Assembly: GCA_013350335.1 (NCBI GenBank) | Contig: CM023532.1 | Location: 95,725,064-95,789,063, forward strand | DNA from: Chimonanthus salicifolius | Taxonomy: Eukaryota > Streptophyta > Magnoliopsida > Laurales > Calycanthaceae | DNA length: 64,000 nucleotides | Direction of reading: 5' to 3' | Shown: positions 35,001-46,971 of the stretch, piece after piece | Position numbering within the stretch: position 1 is the stretch's first letter | Layout of the letters: every line of letters begins with the position of its first letter | Translations under genes and position numbers: made by a program | The notes under the pieces: generated by a model | What the model saw: only the letters and a program-made list of their open reading frames with translations | Database searches by the model: none | Told to the model about the DNA's origin: nothing

Positions 35001-35090
35001 ATTTAATTGAATAATTTAATTCAACTCATTTCACTTGATCCTCTTTAATTCAGCCATGAACTCACCTATGGTTGATCAAGTCAACCATGG
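32084..35090 (-). mobile_element. 3' LTR of the minus-strand element, segment 2
   Basis: Main body of the LTR. Acceptor-like CTTAG at 32101, three ~77-90 bp units with GGAGCGTGGACTCC (32330-32620), the GTAGGAATCCTACC box near 32780, palindromes (about 32999, 33236, 33323, 33425, 33682, 33763, 33930), donor-like GTAAGT at 34196 and U3-like stems near 34848. Aligns with 47990-50940 of the 5' LTR. Interrupted at TGGCC (35091-35095). Confidence 0.85.
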
Positions 35091-35095
35091 TGGCC

Positions 35096-38000
35096 TGTAA
35101 CGCCCCGCCCTTTTTCACTCGCCGAAAACCCGAGTCTATTTTTTTTTTTTTTTAATAAAGAGTGAGAGAGAGCGGGAACGTCACGACGCGAGCTAAGTCC
35201 GAGCTTCCAAAACCCGACCCTTAACTGGCCAACCATACGTGTGCATGGACCAAGTCTACTAAAACAGTTCACACGTCCCGAATGCTAGTTACTCAAATTA
35301 CATTGTCCATTAATAACTTAAATAAAACGAAACTAAAACATCCAAGCTCCTAAGCTTGGCTCCTATCTCATTCCTCGTTCCGTCCATTCCCTATGTCATC
35401 AACTAGGGTAGAAGTAGGGCGTTAGACAACGCGCCCAGTAGGTACTCCAAGTGGGGTTAACACATGGGTTACTACCAAAAATCACATAGATAATACAATA
35501 TCAAAAACATGCAAGTCAATGCCATGCCATGGTGTCATATGCCATGAGTCCCGACCATTAAGCCATATCACCATCAGATAGTATCCTCTTGATGGAAACT
35601 CCTCATCAAGGTATCCCCTACGAATGCCTTACGGACGCCCCGACGGAGCATGGATTTCTGGTTACAAATCAGTCATACACCCCTCTTGATGGATAATGCA
35701 CATCAAGGTACCCCTCACGGATAACTTACAGATGCCCGACGGAGCGTGGGTCTCCGGTTACATTTCATCCCTCCCATACCATGCATGAGATGCAAATGCA
35801 GATATGCTATGTAATAATACAATCATAGTATTAAAAATGCCATCATTAAAACATAACATTTGATACAAAATAACTCATCAAAATATGAATTAAAATCATC
35901 ATACATATCCCATGGTTTCAATGAGGTAGGAATCCTACCAATGACCAACTAATGTGTCCTTGCATTTTCGTCCGAAAATCGCTCACCGATCGTAAACCGC
36001 TCGTGAGACCCCGTTACCTTATTACATATCAATAAGTCAAACCAACGTTCTATTTAATTTCCAACCATACTTAAGTCCATAAACATGCCTTATTGGGGTT
36101 CGGCCATACAACATGGCCGAACCTCACTCAGTTGGTTTTGGATCCTTCTTTTTAGTCCTTTGATCTTTTAATTAAGCCAAGATCATTCCATTAGTTTTAC
36201 ATTAATGAAAGCCCTACATCCACAAAAACATTCTCCATGGGGTTCGGCCATACACCATGGCCGAACCGATGGTCCTTTCATTTTCACCATATTTACCTCT
36301 TTGCCATCATTCTTTCCATAGCTAATCACTCCTTTTATTTATACATACCTAGGTCCATAACTGATCCATAAACATTGATCCATAAATGATTCATAAATCA
36401 TGACATAATAAACCTAATAATTCCCCCCATTCCTTAGCTTGATAATCCATTCATCTAAACATGATAGATCCATGAATGACCCATTAAAATGTGTTCATGG
36501 GGTTTGGCCATACAACATGGCCGAACCCTTGATGTCATTTCTTTTTCCATCTTCCCCTTTAAATCATTCACAATCTTAGGTCCATAAACAAAGTCCCTTT
36601 ATGGGGGGTTTAATCATACACTTAGATTCGTCATTTAAACCCAAGGATCCATAATACATACATTAATTGTTTCTCCATAGGGTTCGGCCATACACCATGG
36701 CCGAACCCATGGTCCTTGGTTCTTCTTTATTTCCTCATTTCAAGTTTATCATTTACAACATTTAAACCTTATTTAAAATCACTAACATATTTGCATGATT
36801 TTCATTCTTTACCACTCATTAACATTTACCAACATCCTTCCATCATTTTTATGGTCCAAAACTATCTAAGTCCATTAATATTTCTCCATGGAGTTCGGCC
36901 ATACACCATGGCCAAACCCTATGGTTCATCATCTTCTCTTCAAATCATATAACCATGTTTATATCCTTTGATGGGGTTCGGCCATACATCATGGTCGAAC
37001 CTCATCTAACCCTTCCTTTGTCTTTAATGGTCCAAGCATATCAAACTTAGGGTTTGGCCATGCAAGGTCAACTCATGATCTTGATCATAATACCTTATCT
37101 TAGACATGCATGAGATCTTTTCCATACATACATAACCATGATCCTTGACCATTCTTTTCTTACTTATTAAAATCTCATCAAGTACTTACCGATTCCGCGA
37201 CTCCTTCGATTTCCTTCGTTTCGACTTGCTCCTCCGCTCTTTTCCTTCCTTAGTCTTTCTTCTTTGTTCCTTCTTGATCCTTGGCCGAGAGTGAGCTTGA
37301 GAGGTCTTGAGATGAAAAATTAAAGAGAGGGTTCGGCCAAATAGTATAGGTTTGAGAAAGGGAGAGGAAGAGAGATAGAAAACTCTAAGTCCTTTCTCCT
37401 TTGTCTTTGAGAGAGGGTCGGCCTTGTGTGAGAGAGAGAAGCTTGAGGTAGAAAAATATCCTAAGTGTTTCTTGTCTTGAGAGGGGGATCGGCCAAGAGT
37501 GAGAGGGAGAGAGTGAAATGAAACTACAAGTCTTTTCTTGTTCAATGAGGGTCGGCCTTGAGTGGTGTCTTTTGGGTGTTGTCCCTTTGTAACCACTATG
37601 ACTCTTCACCTCCCTCATTAACATTTACTTTGGGGGTTTCATCCCATGAGATGAAACTCCCAACCGTATGCCCCTTGGGTTTCCATCATGAGATGGAAAC
37701 CCTCCATCTCCCAACGTGTAGCCTTGTATATACTTTGTGTAACAACCAACAACCCTTCACCTCCTCATTAATGATCCCTTTGGAGTTTCATCCCATGAGA
37801 TGAAACTCCCACCTCCCCAACGTGTGTACATGGTGGTGTCCCTTGAGATGGAACTCTCCATCTCCTTATTCAACTCATCTCTTTAATTCAACTCATATCT
37901 TTAATTCAACTCTATTTAACTCACTTAAAATCAACTCAATTCCTTGATTCCATTTTGAACTTAATCTAATTGAATTCAATTAAATTCAGCCACACCTTAA

Positions 38001-38262
38001 TCAAACTTGAACTCATTTGGTGGTCAAGCAAGTCAACCAAGACCCATTGGGTCCCAATTGGACATTTGACCCAATTGACAACCTTGATCCAATTAAATAA
38101 ATCTTACCCATTTATTTCAAGTGAACCTTATCCATAATCCGTTGGGTCTTAATTGGGCAATTCACCCAACACCTTACCCATCTAAGGTCTGTTTCCATTA
38201 ATTCCCAAATTAAATGGACAATTTCCATATATATTCATAACTTAAAAATCTGGGGTGTTACA
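35096..38262 (-). mobile_element. Minus-strand solo LTR (3167 bp)
   Basis: TGTAACGCCCCGCCC at 35096 to CTGGGGTGTTACA at 38262, with a perfect TGGCC duplication at 35091-35095 and 38263-38267. Donor-like GTAAGT at 37189, acceptor CCCTAG at 35404, palindromes near 36106, 36245, 36500, 36680, 36895 and 36970, U3 stems at 37633, 37676 and 37780. A different LTR subfamily from its host. Confidence 0.92.
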
Positions 38263-38267
38263 TGGCC

Positions 38268-38681
38268 AGCCCCATATGTGCCTTAGTCCACATGCCACCT
38301 CACTTGATGAGGTGGAGTTGGGTCCCACTTGGCTATGCCACTTGGATAATTCCTCATACACTTGCCACCTCACTTGATGAGGTGGACCCCATGCCTTTGA
38401 TCATAATTGGGTCCATGACCCGATTAAATCCATTCCTTACCCATTTACCCTAATCATCAACCCATTTTGACCCATTGGGTCCCAGTTGGGCATTTGACCC
38501 AATTGACCACATTGACCCAATTAAATAGAATTAATCTTATCCATGGTCCATTGGACCATACTTGTCCCATTGCCCCACTTTGATCCATCTAACATCCATT
38601 CCATCTATAGATCTTAACTTTTAACAATTAAAAATAAATAATAGCCAATATATTTATTGAATTGAAAAATCGTCTATTACA
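38268..38681 (-). mobile_element. 3' LTR of the minus-strand element, segment 3 (5' end of the LTR)
   Basis: Continues from the TGGCC site to TCTATTACA, which reads TGTAATAGA on the minus strand. Holds several (C)CCATTGGGTCC words typical of this LTR start. Matches 56489-56837 of the 5' LTR. Confidence 0.85.
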
Positions 38682-38706
38682 ATATTACCCTCTTTTGAAA
38701 TTTTCG
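38682..38706 (-). other. Polypurine tract of the minus-strand element
   Basis: On the minus strand AAATTTCAAAAGAGGGTAAT lies directly before the LTR start. Slightly diverged from the tract of the plus-strand array. Confidence 0.8.
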
Positions 38707-38749
38707 CCTCGAAAATCGAGCGAAGTAGGGTTTCAAACAACTTATACAA

Positions 38750-39080
38750 AAAACTCCGGATGAGCTGTTCACATTTCTGATTCAAGTTCCCAGGTGGCTT
38801 CCTCATTACCTTGTCAATCCCATACCACCTTGACGAAGTGAATGGCTCGGTTCCGTAGTACTCTCTGTTCCTTTCCGATCACTCTGACGAGCTTCTCCAC
38901 ATAGGTCACGTCGCTTTGCACATCAACATCTTGCACGTTCAACATGTGTGAAGGATCAGGGTTGTATTTCCTCAACATGGAGACATGGAACACATTGTGC
39001 AAAGATGATAACTGTGGAGGAAGTGCCAATTGATAAGCCACCTCCCCCACCCACTTTAGTATTGGAAATGGCCCTTTCAC
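38750..39080 (-). pseudogene. pol: Integrase C-terminus and chromodomain, minus-strand element
   Basis: Minus-strand reading: ILKWVGEVAYQLALPPQLSS, then LHNVFHVSMLRKYNPDPSH and the chromodomain SDVTYVEKLVRVIGKEQRVLRNRAIHFVKVVWD. The frame breaks at about 38814, after VVWD; the remaining ~60 bp of chromodomain homology can be followed out of frame. The upstream side is cut at 39081 by unrelated sequence, so it is separated from the rest of the integrase. Confidence 0.85.
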
Positions 39081-39285
39081 GTTCCCTCCCCCAAAAACGT
39101 AGAGAATGGATTGTTACTAGGAACAAATGAGCTAATGGGAATAGGATAATAGGTAAGATTGATTTGTTGAAAGGCTCTGTCTCGTGCCTAAATCTATTCT
39201 ATGAGTGAATAGCATTGCCTAGTGGATGGCCATACTTACGGATTTCAGACTAATTGAGCAACCAACCCAACTCGGAGAGTTTTTC
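39081..39285. other. About 200 bp of foreign sequence inside the integrase C-terminal region
   Basis: The pol alignment stops after GGCCCTTTCAC (39070-39080) and resumes at about 39286 (CTCCCTTTCTTCCCG). The insert has no LTR features, no terminal repeats I can see and no match elsewhere in the window. Origin unknown; organelle DNA is one possibility I could not confirm. Confidence 0.5.
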
Positions 39286-40410
39286 CTCCCTTTCTTCCCG
39301 AATCGCATGTGTCCCTTCCGTGGCGAGACTTTCAAGAACACTAAGTCTCCCACCTCAAACTCAAGGAATCTTCTCCTCTTGTCAGCGTAGCACTTCTGAC
39401 GACTATGGGTAGTAAGTAGGTGCTGTCGTATCAACTTAATTTGAGCCGTAGTCTTTGCAACTAGCTCGGGTCCAATAAGTGCAGGCTCACCGGCCTCTGT
39501 CCATCACACTGGTGATCTACATGGTCTACCATACAAGGCCTCCAATATAGCCATCTCGAGGCTTACCTGGTAACTGTTGTTTTAAGAGAACTCCACCAGT
39601 GGTAAGTGATCCTCCCATCCACCCTTGAAGTCTAGCATATATGCTCTCAGCATATCCTCCAATGTCTGTATCGTCCTCTCCAACTGTCCATCAGCCTGTG
39701 GATGGAATGCTGTGCAAGTTAATAGATCTGTCCCCATGGCCGACTAAATGCTCTGCCACACTCTGCTGGTGAATCGGCCATCTCTGTCGGACACAATAGT
39801 CTGGGGAATACCATGTAGTCTGATGATATCCCTGATGTACCGTCGACCCAAAATCTCAGATGAATCTGTCATCTTGATGGGGAGGAAGTGTTTTGACTTG
39901 GTCAATTGATCTACCACGACCCATATTGCATCGTTGCCTTTTGATGACCTTGGAAACCCTGTCACAAAATCCATGGAGATATGTTCCCATTTCCATTCCG
40001 GTACCGGTAAGGGTTTGAGTAACCCCGGTGGGTTCTAATGTTCAGTCTTAACTTGCTCACAAGTTAGGTAGTGAGCAACAAACTCTGCCACATCTCTTTT
40101 GAGTCCATGCCACCAATAGTGTCTCTTCAGATCATGATACATCTTGGTGCTGCCCTGATGAATAGAGAGTTTGGTTTGGTGTGCCTTGATCAATAACTCT
40201 CTTCTGCAGCTCTTAGGCACATATGTCCTACTTAGGAATACAAGACCCTGTCCTGGTCGTAACTCCCATTCCGGTATAACCTCACCAGTAGACATCTTAA
40301 CCCATATCTCCTCCACTTCTAGATTTGTTCGTTGCTCCTGTTCAATCTTGGAGACCATGTTGGACCGTATGATCAGATTTCACATACTCCCATGGTTTTT
40401 AATATACTTG
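39286..40410 (-). pseudogene. pol: Integrase of the minus-strand element
   Basis: Minus-strand reading from about 40358: [23 protein letters not shown] zinc-binding residues in [21 protein letters not shown]...YLTCEQVK (about 40190-40040), then the core with Asp in MDFVTGFPRSS (39974), Asp in VSDRDGRF (about 39790) and the Q-E-R region near 39680. Stops (for example between 40035 and 39974) and frame changes near 39740 make it non-functional. Neighbours are RNase H upstream and the split chromodomain downstream. Confidence 0.88.
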
Positions 40411-41926
40411 AATTCTCAAATGGTATTTAGCATCTCCCATTCCTTCCTGATCAAACTAGCCATTGTTGCATGTGACATACGACTGAGGGCATCCGCCACT
40501 TTGTTCGGCTTGCCAGGATGATATCGAAGCGTAAATTCATAATCTTGTAGATATTCCATCCATCTGCGTTGCCTCATGTTGAGTTCCTTCTGATCAAACA
40601 AATATTTCAGGCTTTTGTGGTTTGAAAACACCTCAAACTTTTTGCCATAAAGATAGTGTCACCAGCTTTTGAGAGCAAAAACCACTGCGGCTAGTTCCAG
40701 ATCATGCGTGGGATAGTGGCGTTCATGAATCTTCAATTGTCTTGAACCATAAGCCACCACACGTTGAATTTGAGTGAGAGAACACCCAAGTCCCTCTCCT
40801 GAAGCATCACAGTATACTTCATAGCCCTTGCCCTTTCCGGCAAAATCAGAATAGGAGCAATTGTAAGCCTCTCCTTCAATTCCTCGAATCTCCAGTTGCA
40901 TACATCCGACCACTCAAATTTGACTCCTTTCTGAGTGAGTCGGGTAAGTGGAGATGCAATCTTGGAGAAGTCCATGATAAACTTCCTATAGTAATCAACC
41001 AATCCCAGAAAGCTACGGATCTCGGTCACATTCTTCGGTGATTTCCATTCTCTCACTGCCACTGCCTTAGCCAGGTCCACGGCTATACCTTCCGCTGATA
41101 TAATATACCCCAAGAAGTTAACCTCAGATGGCCAGAATTCACAATTGCTTGCTTTGGCATACAGTTGTTTCTTCTTCAGGGTGTCCAGGACTATCCGCAA
41201 ATGCTCAGCATGGTCCTCCTGATTTTTGGAATAGATCAGGATGTCATCAATAAAATCAATCACAAGCTTGTCCATGAAAGGACGGAAGATCCTATTCATC
41301 AGATCCATGAACACAGCCGGTGCATTGGTAAGTCCAAACGGCATGACCACATACTCAAATACTCCATACCGCATCCTGAAAGCCATCTTCTCTATGTCAT
41401 CATCCCTAACCCAGATTTGATGGTAGCCGGACATCAGATCAGTCTTGGAGAAGTGGCTGGAACCCCTGATTTGATTGAATAAATCATCAATCCTGGGCAG
41501 AGGGCACTTGTTTCTGACTGTCAGCTGGTTCAATTTTCTGGAATCCACACACATCCGAAGTGTACCATCCTTCTTCTTCACAAATAATACCGGGGCTTCT
41601 CAAGATGATGTGTTGTTCTGGATGAATCCCAGTCTGAGCAGTTCATCAATCTGCTTCATTAGCTCGGACATCTCATCTGATGCCATCCAGTAATGTGGCA
41701 ATGACACTGGAGTAGTGCCAGGATATAGCTTGATCTCAAAATCAATCTCCCTCTTACGTGGCAGACCAGGGAGCTCTGTCGGGAATACCTCTGCGTAGTC
41801 TTTCACTACAGTCGGAAGTTCAGCCACCGGTGCCTTGTCTAATCTAATGTTGTTCAGTACTAGGTGGTTCAATTCTTCATGCAACCTTCTAGTCATAGGG
41901 ACACTCTGTTTGTCAGCATATACCGC
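40411..41926 (-). pseudogene. pol: Reverse transcriptase and RNase H of the minus-strand element
   Basis: Minus-strand reading: VFPTELPGLPRKREIDFEIK near 41800, stop near 41598, [20 protein letters not shown] from 41581, [15 protein letters not shown] (Asp of motif A kept), [20 protein letters not shown], and the catalytic FIDD at 41254-41243. RNase H starts near 40840 ([13 protein letters not shown]) in another frame, so there is a frameshift near 40820. RNase H ends ADALSRM near 40480. RT and RNase H are otherwise close in length and motif order to element A. Confidence 0.9.
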
Positions 41927-42289
41927 ATATCACTTTCCCTCGGGTGACCAAAATATCACCCTGCGGAGATGGCAATCAATGTTGGCCTGAAAGCTAGCCA
42001 ACCGGTCCATGCCAAAGATGATGTCGTACTCAGTCATTTCGAGTACCAGATAGTTGAATTCAAATCGGAATCCAGTGAGTTCAGTGTTTACTGCTGTGCA
42101 TATGAGTCCCAATGATGTGTCTCCGACGGGGGATACAATAGTAAGTGATATGGACAATTTTTGTATTAAGGTGCCCATAGCAAATATGAATGCAGCAGAT
42201 ACAAATGAGTGGGATGCTCCAGAATCAAATAATACGAAAGCATAAGAACTACCAACTACTGCCATACCTTGAATCACAGAGTGATCCAC
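41927..42289 (-). pseudogene. pol: Aspartic protease of the minus-strand element (active site intact)
   Basis: Minus-strand reading [18 protein letters not shown] then LFDSGASHSFVS: the D-S-G-A-S active site is at 42226-42212 and is intact, unlike the D-S-R of element A. The frame is open to about 41930 (IIFGMDRLASF, then WSPEGK). The neighbouring gag and RT frames are broken, so the domain is intact only locally. Confidence 0.88.
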
Positions 42290-42585
42290 CGCCTCTAGAG
42301 GAGCTAAGGTATACTGTCGTCCAGATCCTGTCGGGTTAGGTGCCCGTCCCGCCTGGTTGTACGCCCTGGTTCCTCATGAATGAGCTGATCTGGCTAGAGG
42401 GTGAAAGGAACCCCTGGAGTAAGAGGGTTTGTTGTTCTGTGGGCATTCCCTTTTGAAATGGCCCTGCTGGCCACACTAGTGACAGGTGCTCACACCTCGG
42501 GGGACTTGACAAACTGTTACTGATGGGGAGGGATGATTGGGACGAAAGCCCCCAGTTAACCCAACGGAAGGTGAGGGTCTCCCAA
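42290..42585 (-). pseudogene. gag: gag 3' part with zinc knuckle, minus-strand element
   Basis: Gag continues here from 46148 across an inserted LTR. The CCHC knuckle is at 42484-42443; in it TGG has become TAG, so it reads CH-stop-CGQQGHFKREC. An [12 protein letters not shown] stretch links gag to protease. The CCCAA at 42581-42585 is the left copy of the target duplication made by the inserted LTR. Confidence 0.8.
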
Positions 42586-45500
42586 TGTAACACCCCGCCC
42601 TTTTCACTCTAATTTTTAGAGTTTATTTTTTTTTTAATTATAATAATCATGTGATCGGGGCGGTGTGTCATGACGCGAGTTAAGTTCGGATCTCTAAATC
42701 CGACCCTTAAGTGGCCAAGCCCATGTGCGTATGAACTAAATCCATAAAACTGATCCGCACATGGTATATATATAACTTGCGGAATTAACTTAGTCTTATT
42801 CTAACTGAGGTTGTAATAGAACCTATGACTATTCCAATTTTTCCAATATTAGATAGCAAACTACATAATCTTATTCTCCAAAATTACTAACTAATATTAA
42901 TCTACCATTCAATCCAACCATCCAAAATAAACCAATCCACAGCATCTACTTATCTACTTATTACATACCAACAAATCTAGTTACCAAATTACATTGTCCA
43001 AATAATTCAAATAACACATCCATGAATAGTCTATTCAAAATCATTCAAACCGCCCAAGTTTTCGTGCTTGGTCCTCTTCTCCAACCACGTTCTTTCCTTT
43101 CCCTGCATCATCCACTAAGGGTATAGATAGGGCGTTAGATCAACGCGCCCAGTAGTGTTTCCGAATAGGGCTACCACATGGTTAGTCAAAGTCATGCAAA
43201 TAATATAATAATAATACATGTGAGACAAAATTCCATAAAAACATGCTATGTATGAAATGAACATGTAATGAGTCCCACCCATCACCATTCAACATAGCCA
43301 TCACTTGATGGGATTCTCATCGTCAAGGTAACCCACAGTGGTCTTTCGGACGCCCCGACGGAGTGTGGCCTCCGGATTCCTCCTGATGGGATTCTCATCA
43401 TCAGGGTACCCCGTAGTGGTCTTTCGGACGCCCCGACGGAGTGTGGCCTCCGGTTACAACACCATCATCCCATGCTATGCATGAGATGTCTATGCAAACA
43501 TGTCATTTAGAAACATAACTTTACAAACATATAAGTTATCGAAATCAACGTAAAACAGCATATGGAATAGTGGTTACAATAAAGGTAGGAAACCTACTGA
43601 AGAATCACTTCAGCGTCCGTTCTTTCTTAGGCTTTAATCGGTCACGACTCGTTCGTCGTTCAACTTTCAGTACCTTATTATGCAACAATAAGTAAATCAT
43701 AATCTTATTTACATGTCCATTCACATATGAGACCTAAAACATCTTATAAGTCCTTTTGATCAATCTCTTCATTTGGCTTGTATTCACAGATTTGCCATTG
43801 CCACCAATACCTTGATTAAATTCTACAACCTTAACCGTAACCTTAACATGGTTCAGTCATGTTTTGAATGACCAAATCAGCAAACATAATTCCATTTTTT
43901 AATCACACCCACATCCATAATATGGCCCATGAAAACAGTCCATGGGGTTCTTTGCTCAATAGTTTCCTTTATTTAAATACTAATTGGCTCTACCCCCTTA
44001 GCCATGTTAAGCCCATGGTTTAGCCATCCCATGGCCAACCCAAAATCAGTAACCTTATCACATAAAATATCTCCCAAAAACAGTCCACAAAGGTCTATGG
44101 TTTCCATGTTTTCCAATCATGGAAACCAACCCTCTTTTACATGGGGTTCGGCCCTCCATGTTGGCCGAACCCAATGGCTATGTTTACTATTTTTAAACTT
44201 CAGATAATAATGTAGTAACAGTATATTAAAATCAGGTTTTAACTTTCAAACAAACCATCCAAAACAGTCCATAAAAAGTCTATGGTTTTCATGTTTTTCC
44301 AACATGAACACCAACATACTTTTACATGGGGTTCGGCCCTCCATGGTGGCCGAACCCAATGGTTAGGTTTACTGTTTTTAAATCTCAGATAATAATGTAA
44401 TAACAGTATATTAAATCAGGTTTTAACTTTCAAACAACCCATCCAAAACAGTCCATAAAATGTCTATGGTTTACATGTTTTTCCAACATGAACACCAACA
44501 TCCTTTTACATGGGGTTCGGCCCTCCATGGTGGCCGAACCCAATGGTTAGGTTTACTGTTTTTAAACCTCGGATAATAATGTAATAACAGTATATTAAAT
44601 CAGGTTTTAACTTTCAAACAAACGTCCAAAAATTAGCCCATTTTCATAGGGTTTTAATTTCCAAAAACTATCAAAAACAGTCCACAAAATCCATGGTTTT
44701 CATGTTTCCAAAACATGAAAACCAAGCCATCTCTTACATGGTTTAGACCCTTGTCAAATTCGGCCATAGCATGGCCAAATTATGACATTCAAATTCATGC
44801 TTTCAATCTTTCCAAAGTATGTATCTTAAACCTCCAAAATCAGTCCTATACTTGCATGGTTTAAATCTTACAAAACCATCAAGTGTAACCATAATATTTC
44901 ATGGGGTTCGGCCATCCAAAGTGGCCGAACCCTATGTCCATGTTTTCCATCTAATTGGGCATAAAATAATCCTACTTTAACCCTTGATAGATTTGACCAT
45001 CACATGGCCGAATCATGTCTTATTTTTCCCATTTTATTAAACATAAATCAATGGAAAAACTTACCACTTTCCAAGCTTTTCTTATGCCTTTGATCCTTGT
45101 CTTTTAATCCTTGCTTCCTTAACTCCTTGCTGGTTATATGCTTGGATATTTGGTACCAAAAGCCTCTGCTGTTCCAGCCAAGAACACCAATTGGAGAGAG
45201 GGAGAAAGATGGGATTGTAAGGCTTTCACAATGGTAAAACACGCCCAAAATGGTTGCTTATTGCTTTTGTATTTTCAGCCACTAAAACTCCTCCACTCCC
45301 TCATCAATTCATGCACAAACCAATGGGTATTAGGTGCCATCCAAGGCACCCCTTGGCAGCTACCCATGCTGCCAATCAGATTCCCAAGCAACTCACCTCA
45401 AACTATGCATTTCATTTATCATTGATCATGGAACTCACCCCAAACAAGTCCCCATCGTGTGGGACTTGTTTTGGGTGGTTAAAGCTGAGCAAAACTCTTC

Positions 45501-46147
45501 CAATTCCCACTTGAACTCACTGATTTACAGTCCCATGGGTTTCCATTTTGACTCACCCAACTCAAGGTATTTTTATTCCAACCCAACTCATCACATTTAA
45601 TGTTTTTCATTCAATGCACATGAGTTGACTCATAACTTGATTTAATTTCAACTCACCTCAGTCCCACTCAACTGATCTAACTCGTGTTTTAGCTCCCTTG
45701 AGGGTTCACACGGTCAACAATAGTCAACTCGACCCGTTGGGTCCACTTTTAGCTCCTTGACCCGTTTTTTGAGTCCATGACCCAATTATGGGTATTTTGG
45801 TCATTTGTAATTGGTTTTTGCATATGGGTCAGGCCTACCCATTTCTTCTCTCATTGATTTCCAATCAAATAATCTTAACCCCATTTAATTTAAATTCACA
45901 AAATGGTCAAATCATCCATTTTGACCCGATGGGTCCCATTTGGGCCCTTTGACCCATTTAGCCATTTTTTACCCAAATGATGAAAATTACCCAACCAGTC
46001 AAACTTAACATTCATAATATGCTCATAGGATTTTAATTTGAGCAATGGGCCCCACTATTTCCTTTCTTCACATCACAAAATAATTAATTTAACAACTCAG
46101 GGGCATTTTGGTAATTTTCCATTTCATTGAGAAATTGGGGTGTTACA
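42586..46147 (-). mobile_element. Minus-strand solo LTR (3562 bp) inserted in gag
   Basis: TGTAACACCCCGCCC at 42586 to AATTGGGGTGTTACA at 46147, with a perfect CCCAA duplication at 42581-42585 and 46148-46152. Same subfamily as LTR3/LTR4 of the plus-strand array (minus-strand start TGTAACACCCCAATTTC, and the stem AACAAGTCCC...GGGACTTGTT near 45443). Donor-like GTAAGT at 45064, acceptor CCTTAG at 43115. Contains a ~77-bp pair (43307-43455) and a ~185-bp triplicate (about 44090-44640). Confidence 0.93.
44090..44640 (-). repeat. Three ~185-bp units, each holding one palindrome
   Basis: The word GGGGTTCGGCCCTCCATG occurs at 44143, 44328 and 44512. Each unit includes ACAGTCCA.AAA, a GTTT.CATG.T...AACATGAA stem, the palindrome with modified GGCC arms, and TAATAACAGTATATTAAATC. 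The array has grown by duplicating a palindrome with its spacer. Confidence 0.8.
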
Positions 46148-46971
46148 CCCAAGGTTAGGTCGGAACCTTTTGTTGGGATGAAAAATACTTCCCCCGCTCT
46201 GGCCTGGGCGGTTATCCACAAATTGCACTGTCTTTGTCATCTCCTGCTCCGCTATGGTGGCTCTACTGACCACCTCCGCCAGTGTAGGTGCCTTGAAGAT
46301 GGTCACCTTGGCCTTGATGCTCCGTCAAAGGCCCCGCTCAAATTTGCGAGCCCTTCTGTACTCCATGTCCACCATGTATAAGGCATAACAAGATAGACGG
46401 AGGAACTCCTGATGGTACTCTGCCACAGTCATGGTGCCTTGCACCAAAGATAGGAATGGTTGGGTGTGGCGCTCCTTCTCCTCTTCTAGAAAGTAGTGAT
46501 CCAGAAACATAGCCGAGAACTGCTCCCATGTCATCGCAGTCCTTTCCCCTTCCGGAATCAGTGCCCTCTGTTGCTCTACCACTTCCCACCATTTGCCGGC
46601 ATCATCAATCAATTGTGAGGTAGCCAGCAATATCTTATCTTCATTACCGGAGATCTTCAGTAGGATCAAGATCTGGGTAATTTTCCTCAGCCAGTTCTCT
46701 GCTCTGGCAGGTCCTTCTTTCCCTTTGAAGTAAGGGGACGCTGTTGTTGGAAATCCTTAACCATCCTCCGATCATTTGCCTCGTTGGTGGTCTCATTTCT
46801 GTTTCCGTTCATGTGTTGTTGAAGAACGGAAGTGACCACCGCTTGTACCAAGTTCTGCAGCTCGGGAGGCACCACAAGAATGTTCACATTATTCTGCCCC
46901 TCCTCTTGATGTGGTTGCTGCACCTCTTCATCCACACGCGGGTTTTTTCGGGTTCTTCTTCTCGGAGGCAT
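46148..46971 (-). pseudogene. gag: gag 5' part of the minus-strand element
   Basis: Starts at ATG 46971: MPPRRRTRKNPRVDEEVQQ, basic then acidic, followed by [20 protein letters not shown], which is shared with element A. A frameshift near 46735 (the QQRP block) ends that frame; the capsid-like domain continues in another frame from about 46669 (LLATSQLIDDAGKWW to [10 protein letters not shown] at 46325) and changes frame again near 46315. Interrupted at 46147 by a solo LTR. The N-terminus differs entirely from that of element A gag (MAPQRK...). Confidence 0.88.

Noticed and set aside
39081..39285. Plastid DNA insertion
   Set aside because: The sequence is unlike its surroundings, but I could not place it in any organelle gene by eye, so the origin is left open.
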